From an uncultured Hyphomonas sp. (GTDB lineage: Bacteria; Pseudomonadota; Alphaproteobacteria; Caulobacterales; Hyphomonadaceae), in the NCBI RefSeq assembly GCF_963678875.1, contig NZ_OY787457.1, forward strand, positions 310,001-374,000: DNA of 64,000 nt, in the 5' to 3' direction. The translations under genes were made by a program, and so were the position numbers. Numbering within the stretch: the stretch's first letter is position 1; the number at the start of each line of letters is the position of its first letter. Under the pieces are notes generated by a model, which made no database searches, was not told the origin of the DNA, and saw nothing but the letters and a program-made list of their open reading frames with translations. Positions 35,393-43,846 of this stretch are shown in pieces.

Positions 35393-36205
35393 TTATCGGG
35401 TCAGAATGGTAATCGAAATCCGCCGGTTCTGAGGTGCGGACGGATCGTCTGGAATCAGCGGTTCAGATTCCGCTTTGCCAGACACTTCCCGGATGCGATC
35501 AGCTGGCATGCCAGAGCGGACCAGCAGGCGACGGGCCGTATTTGCGCGGTCAGCGGACAGGTTCCAGTTGTCGTAGACGGCAGCGTTCCTGTAGGTGCGA
35601 TTGTCCGTGTGGCCAACAATCTTGACCTGGTTTTCAAAGCTTCCAAACGAGCCGGCGACTTGCCCCATCAGGTCTGCCAGCAATTCGGAGGGGTGGCTGG
35701 ACCCGACAGGGAAGAGCGGCGTTTGGGCCGAGTCCGTGATTTCAACCACAATTCCTTCCGGCGACATCTTGATGAGCATGTGCTCGGAAATCTGATGTCC
35801 GTCTTCGGTCAGGCCTTTTTTCAGATCTTCGAGCTGTGCAGTGATCGCGCGCTCATCCGTCTTGTTTTTCGACCCGTGCGAGTCGATGGACTTCGACCGC
35901 GACGCACCGGTCCCCATTTTTGCGTAAGTTTCTTCGGTGAAGATCGAGGAGCCATTGAGTCCGTCCGATCCGCCGCCGGAAATCCGGCTGATCGGAATGG
36001 TCGGGTTGAAGTAGTCGGCAATACCCTTGCGCTGTTCCTCCGTCGTGGCATTGAGCAGCCACATCAGAAGAAAGAACGCCATCATTGCGGTCACGAAGTC
36101 TGCATAAGCGACTTTCCAGGCTCCGCCATGGTGCCCGTCGGCTTTGACGACCTTCTTCCGCTTGATGATTGTCGTGTGAACGACTGGCTGTTGCTTAGTA
36201 CCCAT
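35393..36205 (-). CDS. motB: Flagellar stator protein MotB
   Basis: 270 residues: basic cytoplasmic N-terminus, one membrane helix with the proton-binding D36 in VAYADFVTAMMAFFLLMWLL, plug region, and an OmpA-like peptidoglycan-binding domain (VGHTDNRTYRNAAVYDNWNLS and ADRANTARRLLV). Anchors the stator to the cell wall. Separate from motA, which lies about 1.1 kb away on the opposite strand after a FliM-like gene. Divergent from that gene. Confidence 0.95.
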   Translation of the reverse strand: MGTKQQPVVHTTIIKRKKVVKADGHHGGAWKVAYADFVTAMMAFFLLMWLLNATTEEQRKGIADYFNPTIPISRISGGGSDGLNGSSIFTEETYAKMGTGASRSKSIDSHGSKNKTDERAITAQLEDLKKGLTEDGHQISEHMLIKMSPEGIVVEITDSAQTPLFPVGSSHPSELLADLMGQVAGSFGSFENQVKIVGHTDNRTYRNAAVYDNWNLSADRANTARRLLVRSGMPADRIREVSGKAESEPLIPDDPSAPQNRRISITILTR

Positions 36206-36276
36206 TAACCCTAACCACTTGAGGCAGTAGGCACTCTCTAACAGACAGCCATGAAGGAACGTTGCTGAGCCGATGG

Positions 36277-36334
36277 TTAACTTGCTCCGGCCTGTTAATG
36301 GTTTTTCAACCGGTCACCCACCATCACTGGTTAA
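36277..36334. promoter_or_regulatory. TTAA cluster before the FliM-like gene
   Basis: TTAA motifs at 36277 (GTTAAC), 36295 (GTTAAT) and 36331 (GTTAAC) fall in a stretch with AT-rich third positions. They support reading this stretch as promoter DNA between divergent motB and the FliM-like gene rather than as coding sequence from ATG 36273. Confidence 0.35.
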
Positions 36335-36368
36335 CGGGACGGTACGTTTTTTTAATAGGTGGCAAGCT

Positions 36369-37262
36369 GTGTCTGCAGTTCTGCGGAAAAAGATCGACGC
36401 TGGGGCGGGTATTCCTCCCAGTATCATGCAATTGCAGCAATTCTGGCTGCAATTGCAGACGTGCACCCGGAACTGGGCTGCTGACGCCTATGGTATTCTT
36501 CCGGAAATTTCGCTGACCAGCCGCCGGGTCGTCACCGGACAGGAAGCCCAACAGAAACTGGATTCTGAAACAGGCTTCTATTTTTCCGCCAAGTCGTCGC
36601 CGGGACTGGCGGCAGTTGCCATGGACGCGGCCGGTGCCATTCGTAATGCAGCCGTGCGCATGGACCAGGATGCAGAGAGCCTCGGTGACGCCTCACCCTT
36701 GTTCCTGAAGCTTCTCGCTGAGCAGGCCGGACTGGCGCTTGGCGGCCAGATCGCCGAAACCGTGATCAAGTCGGGGCAGGTCCTCAGCTCTGCGGCGGAC
36801 CCTGCAGGGGCAACCGGCCGCTTCGATACGTCCAGCCGTTACCTTCTGGTGGAATACCAGCTCAAGATGGCGGAAGAAGTATCCAGCATCTGGCTCGCCT
36901 TTGCCTTTGAATTTATGCAGCAATTTTCGGTTTCCAGCCAAAGGGCGGCTGCCGAGCAGAAAGCGAATTCCCGGGGTCACAGCCAAAGAGCGCTGAGCAA
37001 CAGTATCCTCGCATCCACGACCATGCTGGATGCTGTGCTGGATCGCTTGTCCCTGACAATCGGTGAATGCGCCAAGCTCGAAGTCGGCACAGTGCTGCCG
37101 CTCGCTGGGGCGGATGCCAGCCGACTTTCGCTTACGGCGGATACGGTCAATGGCAGTGTTGATATCGGCTCGGGTGAGCTTGGTGTCTGGAAACGCCAGA
37201 AGGCGTTGAAACTCAAGACGCCAATCTCGGAAAATTTTGCGCAGGAAATAGTGGATTCATAG
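36369..37262 (+). CDS. fliM: FliM-like motor switch protein (divergent)
   Basis: The C-terminal 80 residues form an SPOA domain (LDRLSLTIGECAKLEVGTVLP, NGSVDIGSGELGVWKRQKALKL) as in FliM/FliN. The middle is a poorly conserved helical domain (GQIAETVIKSGQVLSSAAD). It sits directly before motA, where alphaproteobacteria carry fliM, and no other fliM is in this otherwise complete cluster. No N-terminal CheY-binding EIDALL-type motif is seen. Start GTG 36369 has AGGTGG 6 nt upstream, giving about 297 residues; an ATG at 36273 would add 32 residues over TTAA sites with atypical codons. Confidence 0.62.
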   Translation: MSAVLRKKIDAGAGIPPSIMQLQQFWLQLQTCTRNWAADAYGILPEISLTSRRVVTGQEAQQKLDSETGFYFSAKSSPGLAAVAMDAAGAIRNAAVRMDQDAESLGDASPLFLKLLAEQAGLALGGQIAETVIKSGQVLSSAADPAGATGRFDTSSRYLLVEYQLKMAEEVSSIWLAFAFEFMQQFSVSSQRAAAEQKANSRGHSQRALSNSILASTTMLDAVLDRLSLTIGECAKLEVGTVLPLAGADASRLSLTADTVNGSVDIGSGELGVWKRQKALKLKTPISENFAQEIVDS

Positions 37263-37301
37263 CAATTATCCGTATGGGGATTGCTAGAGGGGAGTAGAGC
37301 A

Positions 37302-38168
37302 GTGAATGCAATTATAGGGATGCTGGTGACGGTTGCCATGGTGTTTGGTGGCTACCTTCTGGCCGGCGGCAAGATGGAAATTATCACGCATGCTCTCCCG
37401 TTTGAGGGCATGATGATCGGTGGGGCGGCGCTTGGGGCCTTCCTTGCCGCAAACGATCTGACGACGATCAAGCATACGGTCGGTGACATCGTGTCGGTGT
37501 TCAAAGGACCGAAATGGAAGAAGCAGGATTATCAGGACCTCCTGTGCCTGATGCATGAGCTGCTGAATGTACTGAAACAAAACCCGGTCGACATCGAACC
37601 GCACATCGAGGCGCCGAATGAGTCCGATATCTTCGCGAAGTACCCGAAGATCCTGAAAGACCATTCCGCAGTGGAGATGATCTGCGACACGATCCGGTCG
37701 ATGATCATGAACTTCGATAATGTCCATCAGGTTGAGGAGCTGCTGGAAGCGCAGCTGGAAGGCCTGCAGGAAGACAGTCTGCACGGCGCTCATGCGCTTC
37801 AGAACATGGCCGATGCACTGCCGGCGCTTGGAATCGTCGCAGCTGTTCTCGGTGTGATCAAGACGATGGCGTCCATTGACAAGCCACCGGAAATTCTTGG
37901 CGGAATGATCGGCGGCGCTCTTGTGGGGACGTTCCTTGGTGTGTTTCTAGCCTATGGGATCGTCGGTCCGTTCGCCAGCAAGGTGAAACATAATCGTACG
38001 GAAGAGCACTTCTTCTATGCCACGATTGGTGGACTGCTCGTCTCCAACCTTCACCACAACCCGGTCAACATCTCCGTCGAAGTAGCCCGGCGGCATGCGC
38101 CGGCTCGTGTTCGCCCGACTTTCGACGATGTTGAACAGGCAATCCGGGAGCTGAAAAAGGCGGCATGA
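37302..38168 (+). CDS. motA: Flagellar stator protein MotA
   Basis: 288 residues with four membrane helices: IIGMLVTVAMVFGGYLLAGG, the second near ALPFEGMMIGGAALGAFLA, then the cytoplasmic loop with charged helices, and PALGIVAAVLGVIKTMAS plus ALVGTFLGVFLAYGIVGPF. Forms the ion channel with MotB. Start GTG 37302 is preceded by GAGGGGAG at 7 nt; a TTG at 37281 would add seven residues. Ends in an ATGA overlap with the next gene. Confidence 0.95.
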   Translation: MNAIIGMLVTVAMVFGGYLLAGGKMEIITHALPFEGMMIGGAALGAFLAANDLTTIKHTVGDIVSVFKGPKWKKQDYQDLLCLMHELLNVLKQNPVDIEPHIEAPNESDIFAKYPKILKDHSAVEMICDTIRSMIMNFDNVHQVEELLEAQLEGLQEDSLHGAHALQNMADALPALGIVAAVLGVIKTMASIDKPPEILGGMIGGALVGTFLGVFLAYGIVGPFASKVKHNRTEEHFFYATIGGLLVSNLHHNPVNISVEVARRHAPARVRPTFDDVEQAIRELKKAA

Positions 38169-39919
38169 AGCGGCTTTGCCTCCTCCTTCTGCTTGGCAGC
38201 TGCCTCGCGCCGGTATCATTCGCGCGCGAGAACACTGAAGCTGCAACCAAATCGGAAGAGGGGGCGCCGACCCAACTGGCGAATGAACTGGACCAGTTCG
38301 TTCGCGACGCCATCGACGGGGGTCTCCTGACCCCGACTGGAGAAGCTGAACCGGAAGTAGAGGCTGATGTGGAAGAGGAGATGCTGCCGGTGGGCGTACG
38401 CCGCCGGCAAGCCGCTCCGTTCCCGGTTGAAGTCGATTGCGATGGTCCTTACCCGCTGGATTTCGGCGAGTTTGAACGGTTCGATCGCTACCAGCAGATC
38501 TACACCTTTCAGGACAATGCATCTGGCTTGCCCAGCGAAACCGAACCCGCGGGTGGTATTCAACTTGCCAAGGCCTATCTGGCGCTCGGGCTCTATTCCG
38601 AAGCTGGTATGGTGCTGAAGTCGACCCCTGGGCCGGTCGCGGCTGCATATCGCAAAGTTTCCAGCCTGATGGAAAACCGCGCGGCTGCTGACGTGGATTA
38701 TTTCCGGAAGCTGTCGGAGTGCCGTGAAGAGGCGGGAGTCTGGCTCGGAGCGGCCCTTCTGGCAAATGATCAGGACGAGGGTGTTCAGACTTTCAACGAA
38801 AACCTGAATGGCTTTCGCAAACTGCCTTTCCGTCTGCGGGCAGACCTGACCGCAATGGTGGTCCCGCAACTGGACAAGCGCGGGGAACGTATCCTGCCGG
38901 TGAAACTGCTGGCAGACTTCACGCCCGAACAGGTGAACGAAGCTTCGCAACTGCAATTCGTGAAAGCGGTCATCGACCTCAGTGAAGGCCGTCCCGATGC
39001 GGATAAATCTGTTCGGAAGTTCCTCAGCGAACCCTTGTTTCAGGAGCAGGCGCTTGCTGTCCTCATGCGTCATGACAAGCCTCTGAGCGGCGCGCACGAG
39101 GAGATTCTGCTGGGCGAACTGATGAAAAAGTTCGGGCAGAGCGGCAATGACCGGGAGCTCGCCGCCAGCCTTCAGTTTGCCTTGCAGGAGCTGAGCGGAA
39201 GGTCTCATTACCGGCCGATCATGGAGCTCTCCGGTATGCCGGCGCTACAGAACGAGGCTGCCCAGAGTGAAATTCGTCGTCAGTTTATCAACGGGTTGGA
39301 GCGGGATCTCGCAAGCGACAATCGGTTGCGCAACCTCGCTGCGATTGATGCGCTGGTTTCGGATCGCAGTATTCTGGAAGAAGCGCCCGAGCGCTCCAGG
39401 CTTTACCGTTCCGGTGCGTCATTGGCCGTTCGCTTCGGTCTCGTGTCCCTGACGCGTGTCTTGATGAACCGAGAAGACGCGGACGACGCCGTCATCGCAG
39501 AGTTGGCGGGACTGGAATACCGAAGCGGTGATTTTGATGCTGTCTCAAACTGGGCGCAGGCTTATCCGAACAATGGTGCCCTGAATCTTCTTGCTGCGAA
39601 AAGTGCAATCCGGAAAGGGGATGCGGTCGGCCTTCGCGTTTATGAGCAGCGTCTGGCTCTTGAGGCGGAGACAATCCTGACGCTCGTCGAACTGGATGCC
39701 GCGTCCAATCGCTGGATGGTTTCCGAAACGATCTACAATGCTGCAGCCGGTCTGAACGACCCTGTCGCGAAGCAACGGGCGGAGCGTGTCTTCGCCATGC
39801 GGCAGGCGGCCAGGGATCTGGCAAAACCGGCACGGTCCAGACTGGCGATGGCAAAAGTCGCGTCGGTTCTCAACAAGCCGGAGCCATCCTCAGAACAAGT
39901 CACCGGAGGCGCACACTAA
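38165..39919 (+). CDS. Secreted helical-repeat protein of the motA operon (MotC-like?)
   Basis: 584 residues with a Sec signal (LCLLLLLGSCLAPVSFA, cleavage about 20), a variable acidic linker, then a long helix-rich region reminiscent of tetratricopeptide/Sel1-type repeats (QLAKAYLALGLYSEAGMVLK; FRLRADLTAMVVPQLDKRG). No catalytic motif. Coupled to motA by ATGA and to flgF by TAATG. In rhizobia the periplasmic protein MotC stabilises MotB with help from MotE; a MotE-like gene is in this cluster, so this may be a MotC counterpart, though it is longer than the roughly 430 residues I recall for MotC. Confidence 0.6.
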   Translation: MKRLCLLLLLGSCLAPVSFARENTEAATKSEEGAPTQLANELDQFVRDAIDGGLLTPTGEAEPEVEADVEEEMLPVGVRRRQAAPFPVEVDCDGPYPLDFGEFERFDRYQQIYTFQDNASGLPSETEPAGGIQLAKAYLALGLYSEAGMVLKSTPGPVAAAYRKVSSLMENRAAADVDYFRKLSECREEAGVWLGAALLANDQDEGVQTFNENLNGFRKLPFRLRADLTAMVVPQLDKRGERILPVKLLADFTPEQVNEASQLQFVKAVIDLSEGRPDADKSVRKFLSEPLFQEQALAVLMRHDKPLSGAHEEILLGELMKKFGQSGNDRELAASLQFALQELSGRSHYRPIMELSGMPALQNEAAQSEIRRQFINGLERDLASDNRLRNLAAIDALVSDRSILEEAPERSRLYRSGASLAVRFGLVSLTRVLMNREDADDAVIAELAGLEYRSGDFDAVSNWAQAYPNNGALNLLAAKSAIRKGDAVGLRVYEQRLALEAETILTLVELDAASNRWMVSETIYNAAAGLNDPVAKQRAERVFAMRQAARDLAKPARSRLAMAKVASVLNKPEPSSEQVTGGAH

Positions 39920-40656
39920 TGTCGAACGCCATCTACGCCATGCTCGGCCGTCAGCAGGGACTGATGCAGGAAATGCAGGTCGTTGCGAACAATCTCGCGA
40001 ACTCGAGCACAACGGGCTACAAATCGGACCGCGCCCTTTTTGGCGAATTCCTGGTTGCCACCGGGAATCAGTCATCGTCTCTCTCCATGGGCGGGCTTGC
40101 GGGCCACAGCTTTGCCATGGAGCAGGGGGCGCTGAAGGCCACGGGCGGGGAACTCGACCTTGCCATCCAGGGAGATGGCTTTTTTCTAGTCAATACGGAA
40201 CAGGGGCAGCGCCTGACGCGCGCGGGTCACTTCCAACTGTCCACGGAAGGCCAGCTGGTCGACATGAACGGCAGTGCGGTTCTGAGTTCCGGCGGGACAC
40301 CCATCAACATTCCGCAGAATGCGAACGAAGTTCGTGTTGCTGCGGACGGAACCGTCACGGTGAGCGCAGGCGATGGCTTGCCGCCGGAAGAAGTCGGCCA
40401 GATCGGGGTCGTGACTGTCGATCAGGAAGCGACACTGGTACGCGATTCCAATTCCTATTTCTCTGCGCCCGACGGGCACAGGCCCGCAGAAAATAATGAG
40501 ATCGTTCAGGGCACATTGGAACAGTCCAATGTTTCACCGGTGCTTGAAATTGCCCGCATGATCGAAGTGCAGCGCGCCTACGAAGCCGGACAAGCCATTT
40601 TCGAACGCGAGGATCAGCGTGTGAACCAGCTCATCAGCGCAGTTCGTAACGGATAA
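39919..40656 (+). CDS. flgF: Flagellar proximal rod protein FlgF
   Basis: 245 residues. N-terminus SNAIYAMLGRQQGLMQEMQ with VVANNLANSSTTGYKSDRA is the rod signature; the middle has ELDLAIQGDGFFLVNTEQGQ and TRAGHFQLSTEGQLVD; the C-terminus IARMIEVQRAYEAGQAIF closes D0. The start shares an A with the preceding stop (TAATG). Located right before flgG as is usual. Confidence 0.93.
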   Translation: MSNAIYAMLGRQQGLMQEMQVVANNLANSSTTGYKSDRALFGEFLVATGNQSSSLSMGGLAGHSFAMEQGALKATGGELDLAIQGDGFFLVNTEQGQRLTRAGHFQLSTEGQLVDMNGSAVLSSGGTPINIPQNANEVRVAADGTVTVSAGDGLPPEEVGQIGVVTVDQEATLVRDSNSYFSAPDGHRPAENNEIVQGTLEQSNVSPVLEIARMIEVQRAYEAGQAIFEREDQRVNQLISAVRNG

Positions 40657-40690
40657 CAAGAGTAGCAGCAGGTAAGAGAAGGAGCAGGAC

Positions 40691-41476
40691 GTGAAATCTC
40701 TACAGATCGCCGCCACAGGGATGGCCGCCCAGCAGATGCGGGTCGACGTCATTTCGAACAACATTGCCAACATGAGTACCGCGGCCTACAGGCCCCGGTC
40801 TGCGGAATTCTCAGACCTTGTCTACCAGCAATACCTGACTCCAGGCACGTCGACCTCGCAGGTCGGGACGCTGGTTCCGGCGGGTATCCAGATCGGTACC
40901 GGTGTTCGTCCTTCCACAGTTTCCATGGAGCTGACGCAGGGCGCCCTGAATCCGACCGAGGCGGAGCTGGATCTTGCGATCGACGGCTCGGGGTATTTCG
41001 AAATCACGCTTCCATCCGGTGAGTCGGCTTACACGCGTGATGGCAAGTTCAACCGCGGGCAGGACGGTCAGATCGTGACCATGGACGGTTTTCCGCTAAC
41101 GGACGGGATCATCATTCCGGACGATGCGCAAAAGATCTCCATCAGTCGTGACGGTGAAGTCGTTGCCTATTTCGAAGGCGTGACGGAAGGCCAGGCCATC
41201 GGGAACATTCAACTCGTCCGTTTCGTGAACGAGAAGGGTCTGGAAGCGATGGGGGACAACTTGTTCCGTGAAACGCAGGCGTCTGGCACACCGACGCAGC
41301 TTGTTCCGGGAACCGAGGGCGCAGGCTTCATTCGTCAGGGTTTTCTGGAAGGCTCCGGCGTTGATGTCGTCAAGGAGATCTCCGAGCTGATCGAGGCCCA
41401 GCGTGGGTACGAGCTGAATTCCAAAGTGATCACCGCATCCGATGAAATGCTCGCCGCAACGACGAGGGTGAAGTAA
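40691..41476 (+). CDS. flgG: Flagellar distal rod protein FlgG
   Basis: 261 residues, the standard FlgG length. KSLQIAATGMAAQQMRVDVI and SNNIANMSTAAYRPRSAEF at the N-terminus, LDLAIDGSGYFEITLPSGE in the middle, and ISELIEAQRGYELNSKVITA at the C-terminus. AGAAGGAG precedes the ATG. Forms the distal rod that carries the P and L rings. Confidence 0.96.
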   Translation: MKSLQIAATGMAAQQMRVDVISNNIANMSTAAYRPRSAEFSDLVYQQYLTPGTSTSQVGTLVPAGIQIGTGVRPSTVSMELTQGALNPTEAELDLAIDGSGYFEITLPSGESAYTRDGKFNRGQDGQIVTMDGFPLTDGIIIPDDAQKISISRDGEVVAYFEGVTEGQAIGNIQLVRFVNEKGLEAMGDNLFRETQASGTPTQLVPGTEGAGFIRQGFLEGSGVDVVKEISELIEAQRGYELNSKVITASDEMLAATTRVK

Positions 41477-41478
41477 TC

Positions 41479-41883
41479 ATGATGTCCATTCTCGCGCTCA
41501 GCTTCGGAATGATGACGGCTTTTGCCGGCTCATCTTCTCTCGTAGCGGCAGAAGTGATCCGCGCCGGCGATCCGATCACTGCATACAATGCAACGACCGA
41601 AGATGGCGGGAACGCTTCCGGAGATCCGTTGGTCGGCCGCGAAGTGCTGCGGACAGTTTATGCCGGTAAGCCGATCACCTTTGAGAATACGCGGGCGCCT
41701 ATGGTCGTCCGGCGTAATCAGGTCGTCTCAGTCAGATACATCAAGGGTGGACTGGAGATCACGGCGTCCGGCCGGGCCTTGGGAGACGCGGGCGTCAATG
41801 AGCCCGTGACGGTCTTGAACCAGCAATCAAAGCAAATGGTGCAGGGCATCGTTCAGGAAAGCGGGTGGGTATTGGCACAATGA
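41479..41883 (+). CDS. flgA: Short P-ring assembly chaperone FlgA
   Basis: 134 residues with a signal peptide (LSFGMMTAFAGSSSLVAAE). It keeps only the SAF-like C-terminal part of FlgA: GREVLRTVYAGKPITFEN, APMVVRRNQVVSVRYIKGG, and the final VTVLNQQSKQMVQGIVQESG. Ordinary FlgA is about 220 residues. FlgA escorts FlgI through the periplasm. Two nt after flgG, and its stop forms ATGA with flgH. Confidence 0.88.
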   Translation: MMSILALSFGMMTAFAGSSSLVAAEVIRAGDPITAYNATTEDGGNASGDPLVGREVLRTVYAGKPITFENTRAPMVVRRNQVVSVRYIKGGLEITASGRALGDAGVNEPVTVLNQQSKQMVQGIVQESGWVLAQ

Positions 41884-42587
41884 AGAATTTTATCTCGACG
41901 GCAATTCTCGCGACCGCGGCAACAGCCTGCGCAGGTTCTCCTCTGTCGGATCCAAAACCCGAACCGGTTCCGCTTTATGCCGGGCCATGGGCTGGGGCAG
42001 GGGTCGACATGAACGCGGTCACTGAACCCAACCCGTCACTTTGGGCAACGTCTCCGAACGCGTTGCTCAGCATGCGCCGTGCAAAGGCCGTGGGTGACCT
42101 GCTGACGGTCGTTGTAGAAATGGATGACCAGGCAAGCCTCAAAAGTTCTCTGTCCCGCAGCAGCGGGTCGAGCGAGGACATGAGTATCGATGCGCTCCTC
42201 GGGCTGCCGGACATTCTGAACAATGCCTTGCCTGGCTCGGCCAGCGTCTCTCCGGCGATCGACTTCCAGCGTAATTCGAACATGGCCGGCAATGGCGCGG
42301 TCAACCGGGCTGAAAAAGTGACGTTTACACTTGCGGCGCGTGTTGTTGGTGTCGAACCCAACGGGAACTTAATCATTCAGGGGTATCAGCAGACACGGGT
42401 CAGTAACGAGATCCGATATCTGAGCGTCTCGGGCGTCATTCGCGCCCAGGACATTACCCGGACCAACACTGTAACGTATGACAAGATCGCCGATGCCCAG
42501 CTTTCCTATGTCAATCAGGGTGACACAACCGGTCCCAACGGGCGCAAGGCCGTGCCGAAATTCCTCGACAAGGTGTTGCCTTTCTAG
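41880..42587 (+). CDS. flgH: Flagellar L-ring lipoprotein FlgH
   Basis: 235 residues from ATG 41880 (ATGA with flgA; a GTG at 41865 would lie inside flgA). The N-terminus ISTAILATAATACAGSPL gives a lipoprotein-type Cys17 with an atypical ATAC box. Family segments SLWATSPNALLSMRRAKAVGD and DLLTVVVEMDD follow; the C-terminal part has SVSGVIRAQDITRTNTVTYD and ADAQLSYVNQGDT. Forms the outer-membrane ring. Confidence 0.95.
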   Translation: MKNFISTAILATAATACAGSPLSDPKPEPVPLYAGPWAGAGVDMNAVTEPNPSLWATSPNALLSMRRAKAVGDLLTVVVEMDDQASLKSSLSRSSGSSEDMSIDALLGLPDILNNALPGSASVSPAIDFQRNSNMAGNGAVNRAEKVTFTLAARVVGVEPNGNLIIQGYQQTRVSNEIRYLSVSGVIRAQDITRTNTVTYDKIADAQLSYVNQGDTTGPNGRKAVPKFLDKVLPF

Positions 42588-42602
42588 AGGTGGGAGACCG
42601 GC

Positions 42603-43175
42603 ATGAAGCATGTCATCTCTGCGGTGGTTGCGGTCGTTTGCATTCTTGTCGGCGGCATCACGGGACATTTTGTGAAAACCGGCCTGACCGCGGCGGCGGG
42701 CACGAGTGCGCATGAGTCTGATGCCAAACCTGCTGATTCCCATGGCGGGGCAGATGCCCATGGGGGTGAAAAGAAAAAGGATTCCCACGGAGCGAAGAAA
42801 GACTCCTCAGGGCATGGCGGCGGCGGCCATGGTGGTGGCGGTGCGACCGGCGATGTCGTCTATTTCAAGTTCACCCGTGAATTCATTGTGCCGATCATGC
42901 ATGACCGCAAGGTCGAAAGCCTTGTGATCCTGAACATCAATCTGGAAGCCGACTCCAGCATTTCCCAGAAACTGTTCTCAATGGAACCCAAGGTCCGGGA
43001 CAACATCATGACCACGCTGATCGAGCTCAGCAATGATGGCCGGACGTTTGAAAACATGACGGATGTCGAGAGCTACGAGACCATCCGGGCCATGGTCTTG
43101 CTGAACCTGCAGAAAGCCGTTCCGTCCGGCATCCAGAACGTCCTGATCGTGGATATTGCGCAACAGGACCTCTGA
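42603..43175 (+). CDS. Second FliL-family protein with His/Gly-rich linker
   Basis: 190 residues: N-terminal membrane helix (VISAVVAVVCILVGGITGHF), a linker at about 37-80 rich in His, Gly, Lys and Asp (six His at 37, 47, 53, 62, 71, 76), then a FliL-like domain (VVYFKFTREFIVPIMHD, ESLVILNINLEADSS) ending NVLIVDIAQQDL. A further copy besides the canonical fliL at 25439. End of the flgF-flgG-flgA-flgH run, so it may work with the rod or L ring. The linker could bind metal; inference only. Confidence 0.78.
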   Translation: MKHVISAVVAVVCILVGGITGHFVKTGLTAAAGTSAHESDAKPADSHGGADAHGGEKKKDSHGAKKDSSGHGGGGHGGGGATGDVVYFKFTREFIVPIMHDRKVESLVILNINLEADSSISQKLFSMEPKVRDNIMTTLIELSNDGRTFENMTDVESYETIRAMVLLNLQKAVPSGIQNVLIVDIAQQDL

Positions 43176-43206
43176 TCCCCGGAAAGGGCAGTGACGCTGC
43201 GCGCGC

Positions 43207-43836
43207 TTAACGGCTGTACTTTTCGACGTTTGCCATTTCGGTCGTCAGGTTCAGCGATGTCTCAAGCAGCATCGTCCCGTTCTCATCAGCGGTAACGCCG
43301 GTCACAGTACCGATCAGGCGGGGGGAAGTCGTCCGCTGAAGTTCACCGTCCTTGTACATCTGGATTTCAAGTTGGTAGACGCCGTCTTCGGCGAGCTGGT
43401 CTCCATTGGAGGTTTCGCCATTCCAGGTGTACTGGCTCGCTTCCGGGTCCAGCGTCTTCGACCAGATTTCGTTGCCGTTTGAATCCCGCACCTTCAGCAA
43501 GGTTTCATGGGTCGATTCTGGAATGTCCACGACGAAGTCCACCCCTTCACCCGCGTAGGGTGCCCAGGATGTATCGACAGCGACCGTTTCCCCGAGCCAC
43601 TGACCGGCGAGAATGCTGGAATGGAGGCCGCCGATCATGCCAGCGATACTTTCCAGGTGCGTGTTCGAGGCGACCTGCTGTTCCAGCGTCGAAAAGGTCG
43701 CAAGCTGGTCGACGAACTGCGTCGAGTCCATTGGAGACAATGGGTCCTGGTTCCTGATCTGCGCAGTCAGAAGTTTGATGAAGGCATTGAATTCACTGCC
43801 GATTGTCTGGGTTGTGGCGCCTGAAACGTCGGACAT
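43207..43836 (-). CDS. flgD: Flagellar hook capping protein FlgD
   Basis: 209 residues: N-terminal FNAFIKLLTAQIRNQDPLSPMD and SMDSTQFVDQLATFSTLEQQV are the FlgD signature; the C-terminal half has the FlgD Ig-like domain (EIWSKTLDPEASQYTWNGE). Temporarily caps the growing hook. Ten nt after fliK and co-transcribed with it on the minus strand. Confidence 0.95.
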   Translation of the reverse strand: MSDVSGATTQTIGSEFNAFIKLLTAQIRNQDPLSPMDSTQFVDQLATFSTLEQQVASNTHLESIAGMIGGLHSSILAGQWLGETVAVDTSWAPYAGEGVDFVVDIPESTHETLLKVRDSNGNEIWSKTLDPEASQYTWNGETSNGDQLAEDGVYQLEIQMYKDGELQRTTSPRLIGTVTGVTADENGTMLLETSLNLTTEMANVEKYSR

Positions 43837-43846
43837 GGGAAGATCC

